The translations under genes were made by a program, and so were the position numbers. The notes under the pieces were generated by a model. The model had not been told where the DNA came from, made no database searches, and saw only the letters and a program-made list of their open reading frames with translations. From Trichopria drosophilae (Eukaryota > Arthropoda > Insecta > Hymenoptera > Diapriidae): DNA of 64,000 nt. Below are positions 56,252-64,000 of the stretch, one piece after another (position 1 is the first letter of the stretch; the number at the start of each line of letters is the position of its first letter). Where the stretch lies: NCBI GenBank assembly GCA_030407085.1, contig CM059587.1, positions 47,116,501 through 47,180,500 of the forward strand, written 5' to 3'.

Positions 56252-58540
56252 CTAATTTATATCAATTTTCCCATCGATTGGGAGCAAAAATAGTTTATGG
56301 ACCGGTCGCAATAATTCGGAACTCTCAGTCTTGATTTTACAAACACTCGTTAGGCCATCGTGACCTGGATAGCAATGAAGTACTCTTCCTATGGGCCACT
56401 TGGTGTCAGGAGCAGGAGCCGAACAATCCATAATAAGCTCTAAATGTATAGCTTTGATCCTCATGAATACAAACAGAGCTAATAGATGAATGCTTTTTGA
56501 GAATAGCGATCTCTACCTCCTACAGGACGAACATAAATCGGACCGGCATAATCTATCCCTACTGTAGAGAAAGGTACTCCTAAAGTTATACGAGTTTCTG
56601 GAAGAACAGCCATCTTTTGAGCTTTCGGAACTGCCGCCAGTCTGCAACATGAAATACAATTCTCGATGATACCGCGGATTAATTGACGAGAACGAAGTAG
56701 TCAGTACCTATTGATCCTGGAGTAACCGTTGTGTGAGTTGTGGCCCACCCTGCAAAGCACGTAGGTGAAGATAACGAATAATAACACGAGTCAAAGGGTG
56801 ATCTGCAAGTACAATATGATGACAGCACTCATATTTCAAATTTGAATTTTGCAGTCGACCACCAACTCGTATAAAGCCAAACTCATCCAGATACGCGTCT
56901 AGCTTGAACAAAATACTTCCTTTAGATAGAGCTTTCTGACTTTTCAATAATATTAACTCATCTGAAAAAACTTCCCGTTGTATATATCTTAACCAGAACA
57001 TTCGTGCACGCTCTAATTATTCAACCTGAAAGAGTGCAGGAGAATGTTCAAGATGATTACGACGATTGAAAATACACTTATATAAAAGCGAGGTAATACG
57101 GCGCGGTTTTCCTCAAATGGAATAGTGTGTTGCTAAATTCCAATTCTGTGTGGTGGCTTGATGCACCTTAGAACGTCGCTCCTCTAAATGAACGTCATCA
57201 CTGATTCAATGAGGCAGTTGAGGCCATTTATCCTGGGAATGTAGCAGCCAAGAGGGCCCGTGCCACCATCAATGAGAAGAAGCGAGTTGACTGCCAGAAA
57301 TTCCTCGCGATGTAAGATCGGCAGGATTTTCGTCGCCGGGTACATAACCCCATTGTGCGGCGGGTAACTTAGTTGGAATCGTACAAACGCGATTTGCGGC
57401 AAACGTTTTCCAATGTGAGGCACCCGACAATGCAATGGAGCGTTACAGCTGAATCAGGCCAAGTAAAAATCGTAATTTGTATATCTTTATGGGAGTAACC
57501 CTAGTTTTTGAGGTTAGGAGATGCACGTGTACGCCAGAAACATCCTCAATTCTGAGATACATAACAGCAACATAGGCTGCTTGCGATGAATCACAAAATC
57601 CATGAATCTGCAGGACAGATGCCGGGGAATAAATGACCCAAAGAGGTATGCATATTTGAGTGAGGGACTTAAATTCAGCACAACAACTGTTCCACTTACC
57701 AGTGATATGCGTGGGAAGCTCAGCGTCCCAATCTAACCCTAAAAGCCACAATTTCTGTAAAATAATTTTGTCAGTAATGATTACAATGTATTCCGTGCAA
57801 CAATTCTGTATGGTTTACACTCCACTTACATAAAGAAAGATAACCAGATTGGGTAATTGCTATCATCTGATCCCGCAATTCCAAACATGACTGTAGGGAG
57901 TCCGATCCAAAAAGCACGTCATCGACATATACATTTTTAAGAAGCGTGACTGAAGCCCGAGGGAATGCTTCAGCCTCGTCTTCGGCAAGTTGCTGGAGGA
58001 CTCTAAGGGCAAGAAAAGTTGCAAAAGCGGTGCCGTAAGTCTCTGTAGGTAATCTATATGACTCAGTTTCATCAGTAGGGCTGGGGCGCCAAAAGATAAG
58101 CTGATAATGTGAGTCTACCTCATGAACCTTATTCTGACGAAACATTTTAGTAATATCGGATGAACATACATATGGATTCATTCTCCAGCGACATAATATG
58201 GAGGTTAGATCGTTATGGAGTTTTGGACACACATGAAGAGTATTATTAAAAGACCGACCGTTGCTCGACAATGTAGAAGCATTAAATACAACGCGAAATT
58301 TTATAGACGTACTGTGAAGTTTAAGAATGGGATGATGTGGAATGAAAAAGGACTGTTAAGAAGAGGAGGGAGAATACGGCACCATATGACCCATAGCCAA
58401 ATCCTCTGACAAGAACTCATGATAAGTATGTGCTAATTCGGTGTCTCGAGATAATGGCCGCTTAAACTGTTTATATTTACGCAGTGCAGTAACAACTGAA
58501 GTACCCAAATCTAATGGCAGGGACTGTTTGAATGGTAATT
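56252..58540 (-). pseudogene. BEL-2: BEL/Pao pol (RT, RNase H, partial integrase)
   Basis: Minus-strand order from 58540: LPFKQSLPLDLGTSV-like linker, LAHTYHEFLSEDLAMGHM, then RT (57771-58271) with CSSDITKMFRQNKV and the active site VYVDDVLFGS. RNase H follows (57443-57751; QIHGFCDSSQAAYVAVMYLR, LLTSKTRVTP). The integrase zinc region is at 56708-57001 (DEFGFIRVGGRLQNS). The core starts near 56590 (VGIDYAGPIYVRPVGGRD) and reaches a KAIHLELI block near 56450, then jumps to the pol tail (WPIGRVLHCYPGHDG, RPVHKLFLLP). Most of the integrase core is therefore deleted. Stops and frame changes break it elsewhere. The CR1/L2-like LINE sits at its 5' side. Confidence 0.88.
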
Positions 58541-59323
58541 CTATTACTATTTAAATGTGATCTATTAAATAAACAGATAGCGGAATATAAAAATAACCCG
58601 TCTCAATCATATGCTCTTGCTTTAAAGAAAACGGAGAGCCCAATGAAGCAACAGGTACCTGACATAATAATAAAACCGAAGCAGTCTCAACAACATGGAA
58701 AATCGGATGTTGACATTAAAAAAGTCATAAAGCCTATGATAATGGGCGTGCAAATTAATCTTATAAAAGAAAATAACAAGGGATTAGTAACTATTAAATG
58801 CAACCGAAATGAAGATGTTCAAAAGATAAAGGATGTAATAAAGTTAAAATTAAAAGATAGTTATGAAATTATGCATAATGAACTATGGAAACCTAGGCTG
58901 AAAATCGTTGGAATTAACTGGGATGGAAGCTTGACAACAGATTTGCTGAAGACGGCGATCATAAATCAAAACTTTCAAGAAATGGAGTTTATAAACATAG
59001 AAGTTAAACATATACAACACATACAAGTTAAACACACTTACACGGCTTATATTGAGGTAGATGCCACAACATATAGATCAATAATGACAACAAATAACAA
59101 ATTAAATATCGGTTGGAATAAATGTACTGTGTACAACGATTTTAACATAACGAGATGTAAAAAATGTTGCGGCTATGGCCACAGTATAAATAAATGTAAT
59201 GCTAAAATATCCTGCGCATATTGCGCTGAAGAACATGACTCACGTTTATGTGCAAATAAAGGAGAAAAGATAAACTCCAGTGTACAAACTGTATTATTTC
59301 AAACAATCGATACAAAACGATGA
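58532..59323 (+). CDS. CR1/L2-type LINE ORF1 (zinc-knuckle RNA-binding protein)
   Basis: A 264-codon frame ending with two zinc knuckles: CKKCCGYGHSINKC (CX2CX4HX4C) and CAYCAEEHDSRLC (CX2CX3HX4C). This is the usual ORF1 arrangement for binding element RNA. Upstream of the knuckles is a basic region with HIQVKHTYTAYIEVD, probably the RNA-recognition-like fold of this family. The first ATG (58532) and the next few codons lie in BEL-2 sequence, so the true N-terminus has been lost by 5' truncation. The in-frame Met in ESPMKQQ (about 58643) is the next possible start. The frame itself is intact. Confidence 0.75.
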   Translation: MVILLLFKCDLLNKQIAEYKNNPSQSYALALKKTESPMKQQVPDIIIKPKQSQQHGKSDVDIKKVIKPMIMGVQINLIKENNKGLVTIKCNRNEDVQKIKDVIKLKLKDSYEIMHNELWKPRLKIVGINWDGSLTTDLLKTAIINQNFQEMEFINIEVKHIQHIQVKHTYTAYIEVDATTYRSIMTTNNKLNIGWNKCTVYNDFNITRCKKCCGYGHSINKCNAKISCAYCAEEHDSRLCANKGEKINSSVQTVLFQTIDTKR

Positions 59324-62300
59324 GGGATTGTAATCACGCAGCTTGGGATACAGAAAAATGTGAAACTTACAAAACCAGAGAAAAATATGTAATCTCGAGA
59401 ACGGACTATCCTTTTCCTCCTAGAAAAATCCTCAAGAGGAGTAAAGCAGTCACTAAAATCATTCACAATTAACATGGATACAACAGTCTACGATATAATT
59501 AAAAGAGACACAAGTATTAAAGAAACGATTTGTCACTCAATAAATAATCTAAATATTTGCACTAGTAATGGGCAAAAACAGCTTTTACTCCTGCAAATAA
59601 ATATTCGTAGCTTAAATCGTAATATTGAACAGTTAGAAATTCTAATAAACAAATTAAGGAAATAACCCGACATTATCATTGCTACCGAAACTTGGAATCT
59701 AAATCATCCTGAGTATTTTACACTAGATGGATACTCAATTTGCTATAACAACAGCCACATTAATAAATCCGATGGTGTTATTATGTTTATTAACAAAAAA
59801 TTAAATGTTGGTGTGGAAGTAGAAAATAGCGGTAATGTAAAAGTACTCACAGCTACATTCATTCTAAATAAAACCAATAAACTACTAATAACAGCCACCT
59901 ACAGATGTCACGACATACCCAAAATGGAATACATCGATCATATCCAAACAATACTTCGAAGACAAAGGTGTGTTGATAACCACATTTTGGTGGGAGATTT
60001 TACCATGGATATACTTAACACAGATACTGCAAGTGAGGAATTTTTATCAAACTTACTTGAGAGTGGTTTTGTCCCATATTTCAACTCTATCACTAGACCT
60101 AGCACCCAAACCAGCGGAACGTGCATAGATAATATGTACATAAAATCAAACATAAGACAAATAAATTCCTACAAATTGATTTACGAGATAACTGACCATT
60201 ATCCACTTTTATTGACTATAGGAACAAGCACAGAGACACACTCCACTAAAAACACTCCAACACAGTGTACAAATTACAAAAAACTTATTAAACTAAGCTT
60301 AAAGGAACATTGGAAAGACCTTTTAAGTACACAAGACATTAATTTTGCGACAAACACACTAATAAACAGGGTAGATAACTTAGTTAAAAACGCTCTTTGC
60401 ACTCAATTCGCAAAGACAAAAAACCTTACATCGCCTAGGAAAATTTGGATAACAAAGGCCTTAATTCACTCTTGCGACATCAAAAGGAAACTGTATAGAG
60501 ACTGGAAGAAAAACCCTTACAACGAGATTTTAAAGAATAAATTTATTAACTATTCAAATCGGCTAAACAAATTGCTAAAAATTGCTAAAAACAATTATGA
60601 AAAAGAGAAATTGACAAGCATAAGTAAAAATAGTAAAAAGTTATGGGAATACTTAAAACCAAAATTACGAGGTACAAATAACAAGAAAGTAGCCAAAATA
60701 CCTTACCTCATTGTAAACAACAAAAAAATTGAAGAAGACCTGGAAATAGCAAATCACTTCAACAACTATTTTACCAAAATTGGATCAACTATAGCATCAA
60801 CTATCAACAAATCAAATAGAACCACTCATACAGAATTCGGAAATAGGTTATCGAGCTCAATATTTCTCAAACCAACTACTGAAACAGAGATTTTTATTAT
60901 AATAAAAAATATGAAAAGAAAAGCACATGGAGTTGACGGAATCTCAGTTTCAATACTTCAGAAAATAAGTAATCTTGTCAGTGCACCTCTTGCACATATT
61001 ATAAACCTTTCCATGGCTCAAGGACTATGCCCAAAACACTTTAAATATACTGAAGTAACGCCGATATTTAAAACAGGTGACAAACACGATCCAAGTAATT
61101 ATCGCCCAATCTCAATGATATCGAATATTGCCAAAATTTTTGAAAAAACCTTACTGACTAGATTACTAGATTTTATAAACAAAAATAACATTTTATCACA
61201 CTGTCAATATGGTTTTGTGAAAAACAAGGGTACGAAAGATGCAGTAGCACACGTTTCAAAATTTATTTATAAGAAATTAGACAAAAGTACACCTACAACA
61301 GCAACCTACTTAGATCTATCAAAAGCATTTGATACTGTAAATCACAACAATCTATTTCTCAAACTTGAAAACTATGGTATACGTGGAGTTTCACTAGAGC
61401 TAATAAAAAACTACCTTAATGATAGGACACAAATTGTCAAATACAATGGAATCAGAAGCAGCAAACAACAAATCACCGTTGGAGTACCGCAAGGTACCAT
61501 CTTAGGACCACTATTATTCATTTTAAACATTAATGATATGTTTTTAACTATACCTGATGAAAATATTGTTTCCTTTGCTGATGACACAGTAGTCACATGC
61601 TCGGGACACACTTGGGAAGAAACTCTGGCTCAAACTCAAGACTATCTGGACAAAATAACCAGATGGCTTACAAGTAATCAATTTGTCTTTAAACACTAAG
61701 AAGACGGTTTTCATGACATTTGGAAACTACAGTGACAGTGTTCCAAAAGAAGCCAGAGTATTCATAAATAATACCACAATTACGAGAACAGCATCAACGA
61801 AATATTTAGGGATCATTTTTTATTTAAAAATGAGATGGGAAGAGCACGTGAAATATATAATAAATAAATGTAGATATTTAATCTTTATTTTTGCAAAACT
61901 ACGAAGAATTATGTCAAGAGACAAGTTACTAATCGTATACCACGCACTATTCAGTAGTATTGCGCTATATGGAATAATAGCATGGGGAGGTGCATATTCT
62001 AACGTCATCAATCCACTCCTAAGTCTTCAGAGGAGATTAATTAAAATAATTTTTAATGGGAAGCAGATAGACAGCGATACATCTACAATGAAACTGCCGA
62101 TAAATTTATGTCACGCGTTTAAAATCGAATCCCTAATGTATATGTATAATCAACTTAAATCCCAATATGTACAACTTCAAAAAAAAACGAGAAACAAACT
62201 GTTGTCGGGTGCACGTTACTTGAAAAGAATTTGTGAAAAAATGTACACTTACGCAGCGATAAACGCTTTTAACAGGTTACCACATGAGTTAAAAGTCTTA

Positions 62301-62700
62301 AATTATAGCCACAAAATAATAAAAAGAAAAGTAACAAATTGGTTTAAAACTAGTACCGTAAGAAGTTCCCAGCACCTATGAAATCTTGCAAGTGCTAGAC
62401 AAATATTTTAGTTGTTACTTTATTTTATATTTTACTGATTTATAAATTATCTTATTTTATTATTATTTATTTTATTTTAAATTTTAAGTATTTTATTTTA
62501 TATTTATTCTTTCTTTTTTTTTATATTATTGTATATTATTAATGGTTGAAATCATATTTTGTTGATTTTCTTTTAATTTTGCCAGGACTACGCACAGATT
62601 TATGTAATCTACTGTAGGGTATAAGCGCGACTTGTTTTTATGTCTAAGCTTATATGAAAATGTATATACTACCTGGTTAAATAAAATTACAAATTACAAA
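58541..62700 (+). mobile_element. CR1/L2-type LINE, nearly intact, 5'-truncated
   Basis: ORF1, a 150-bp gap, ORF2 with endonuclease and RT but no RNase H, and a short 3' UTR ending in the small repeat attacaaattacaaa. Such a microsatellite tail is typical of the CR1/L2 group. The left junction with BEL-2 pol is near 58541-58553; the right junction abuts an LTR fragment at 62701. No target duplication is visible and the two flanks are different BEL regions. Only one stop and one frameshift were seen in ORF2, so it is the youngest-looking LINE here. Confidence 0.85.
59474..62381 (+). pseudogene. CR1/L2-type LINE ORF2 (endonuclease and reverse transcriptase)
   Basis: Starts MDTTVYDIIKRDTSIKE at 59474. 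The APE endonuclease begins LLLLQINIRSLNRNIEQLE, meets an in-frame TAA at about 59663, and goes on with ETWN, VGDFTMDIL and ITDHYPLLLT. The RT (about 60900-61650) has HGVDGISVSILQ, SNYRPISMISNIAKIFEK, TYLDLSKAFDTVNH (first Asp), VGVPQGTILGPLLF and the active site FADDTVV. A frame break near 61682, where a T run is one base long, shifts the thumb and C-terminal part (61683-62381; KYLGIIF, LPHELKVLNYS). There is no RNase H. With only two lesions in about 2.9 kb this copy died recently. Confidence 0.9.
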
Positions 62701-62804
62701 TTTCCATCGCATGGTGAAACGCATTATATTTGAGGCCACGAGGCCGGCATTTCAAAGTGTTGTTCGCACCATTTTTAATAAGAAATGCGAATCGTTTCTG
62801 AACA
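62701..62804 (-). repeat. Partial BEL/Pao LTR, minus orientation
   Basis: Reverse complement of the first 104 bp of the LTR at 55635-56039 (shared gaggccacgaggccggc-like core), ending ttctgaaca at 62804. It abuts the LINE tail. Confidence 0.75.
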
Positions 62805-62824
62805 TTGGTTGGAATCAAAGAACA

Positions 62825-63110
62825 TAAATAGGATTCAATTTCGCATTTATGAATATGGCGAAACCTATATTATTTAGTATTTATAGGAATATTATCCGTT
62901 AGTAAAATTAAATTATGAATACATGGAGTAGATTTCAACTCATCACCTGGAACATAAAATAAATCTGAAAATACTCCAGTTCTATCCTTAATATATGTTC
63001 CTCTGAATTTAAATGATATTATTTTAACTTATTTAATAAATACTCTAGTGTACCTTGATCCTCCCAGATATAATCCTTCAACAGTATAAATTTTAAATTC
63101 AAATCATTAT
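62825..63110 (-). pseudogene. Gypsy-3 protease-RT linker, proximal part
   Basis: The minus strand reads RTGVFSDLFYVPGDEL near 62955, then LTDNIPINTKQYRFRHIHKC at about 62850, the conserved entry into Gypsy RT. It is cut off by the BEL LTR fragment. The RT continues at 55634-55375, on the other side of the BEL/LINE block. Confidence 0.72.
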
Positions 63111-63251
63111 TCATGCATTCAAAGTAACATTTTTTTTTCTTCTTTTTTTAAGTCATTAATTTCGTGAAGAAATTTGATATGTCTTTTGTGTTATAATTAC
63201 TATTATTATTTTCTAATGAACCAGTGAAGAATCTAATTGCAGTTATGGGAT

Positions 63252-63719
63252 TATCTTTCTCCGAAGGAGACGAGATTACAAGCTAATACTAAAGTATTAT
63301 AATGAAATGAAATAACTGCCAATTCTATATCTAGACTATGCTCGTAAGCCTCGAAACGATCGGTTCGTCTATTCATAGCTCCGACCATTTTATTTTTTTT
63401 TTCGCAACCGTGCCATGATTTTTGCATTTCTGCTTTTCTGGACCAGCTCGTGTTGTGTTGTACATGAATTGTCTGTACCTATTTACTTGGGCAATCATCG
63501 CTGCATCGTCCAAATATTAAAATTAAGTAGCTTGCTGGAATAATTGCATTTGTTTTTGGGAACGTTGTTTGTCACGCCGTATATTTAATGACGTCATTTA
63601 TTTTTCCGATTCGAACTCTTACTCTTCGAGGAGCCGCCTATTTGCAAATAACAGTGATTTGGCCAACGCCCGGTCAGCCAATGTACTCACTCTTCACTCG
63701 TCTCCTTCGGAGAAAGATA
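63252..63719. mobile_element. Possible MITE with 23-bp inverted ends
   Basis: The left end tatctttctccgaaggag (with acgag following) is matched by its exact reverse complement ending at 63719. The ends are partly palindromic (ctccgaaggag). No target duplication is evident. The 470-bp interior is non-coding. Confidence 0.4.
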
Positions 63720-63737
63720 TTCCGTGCACAGTTATGC

Positions 63738-64000
63738 ACAGTCTGAAAAATTATCAAACGTGGTGCTGCGTTTTGCATTGATTGCAATTTAGCGTTCCAT
63801 CCTGGCCGTGCTGTCAATGCTAAGGGTTTTTTCTGTGCAGATCGTGCTTTGCACTGTTCCGCTTGCCATGCAAGTCATGTGCTTTCTTCTTTGCTGTCAA
63901 CGCAAGGACCCGTTGCATCAAACGTTTCCGCTGCCGTTGCAACCGCACCTCTCTCTCAACCTGTCCCGCAATCGCCACAATCTATTAGTGCTACACTTAA
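63738..64000 (+). CDS. Partial frame with zinc-finger-like cysteines, cut by the window edge
   Basis: A plus-strand frame open from about 63738 to the window end. It begins KIIKRGAAFCIDCNLAFH and goes on through FFCADRALHCSACHASHV, a CxxC...H...C...HCxxCH pattern like a small PHD/RING-type metal-binding fold. A Ser/Pro/Ala-rich linker follows. A further CTVC-like pair just upstream (about 63726) lies in another frame. Such zinc fingers occur at the N terminus of some LINE ORF1 proteins and of host chromatin proteins. No start codon is visible and the 3' part lies outside, so the identity stays open. Confidence 0.4.

Overview
The window looks like a repeat-dense stretch of an insect nuclear genome. 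A hymenopteran such as an ant is a plausible guess, but no diagnostic host gene settles this. The evidence is the mix of transposon families: BEL/Pao, Ty3/Gypsy, R1-type, R2-type and CR1/L2-type LINEs, piggyBac, DUF4817-like and mariner-like transposases, hAT and Helitron. AT-rich spacers, microsatellites and short MITE-like repeats lie between them. I see no prokaryotic operons, CRISPR arrays, rRNA or convincing tRNA genes. Only one stretch (about 17976-18282, minus strand) looks like a possible exon of a host gene.

Layout. 0-6 kb: a broken DDE transposase, a 10-bp satellite, AAGGTCA-rich repeats, transposon ends, an inverted satellite and a MITE-like element. 6-13.7 kb: a decayed BEL/Pao element on the minus strand, split by an R1-type LINE (7455-11747) with a 12-bp target duplication. 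13.7-15.6 kb: a dead piggyBac. 15.8-17.1 kb: the 3' part of an R2-like LINE with a restriction-like endonuclease. 18-26.4 kb: Helitron remains, including a stem with 204-bp arms. The Helitron helicase is split by a structurally complete LTR element without coding capacity (19333-25372; 434-bp LTRs, PBS, PPT, 5-bp TSD). 26.9-39.2 kb: a 12.4-kb Gypsy element on the minus strand (LTRs of 1.43 and 1.26 kb, TSD AAGT) with gag, protease, RT/RNase H, integrase and an extra proline-rich ORF3.

39.2-47.7 kb: a TIR element with internal tandem repeats, a mariner-like element with about 970-bp inverted arms that run into its own transposase gene, and 351-bp direct repeats around a Helitron tail. 47.8-54 kb: a second Gypsy relic, a 218-bp MITE, a diverged tandem duplication, a hAT fragment and an 878-bp hairpin. 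55-63 kb: a third Gypsy interrupted by BEL/Pao sequence whose LTR and pol point in opposite directions, with a nearly intact CR1/L2-like LINE inside. The right edge has a MITE-like pair of inverted repeats and an open frame with zinc-finger-like cysteines.

The genes do not form a pathway. The window is best read as layers of insertions. Nearly every coding element is broken by stops, frameshifts or loss of catalytic residues. The most interesting objects are the non-coding LTR element, Gypsy ORF3, the long-arm mariner-like element, the large hairpin and the inverted BEL arrangement. All assignments come from reading motifs by eye; no database search was run.
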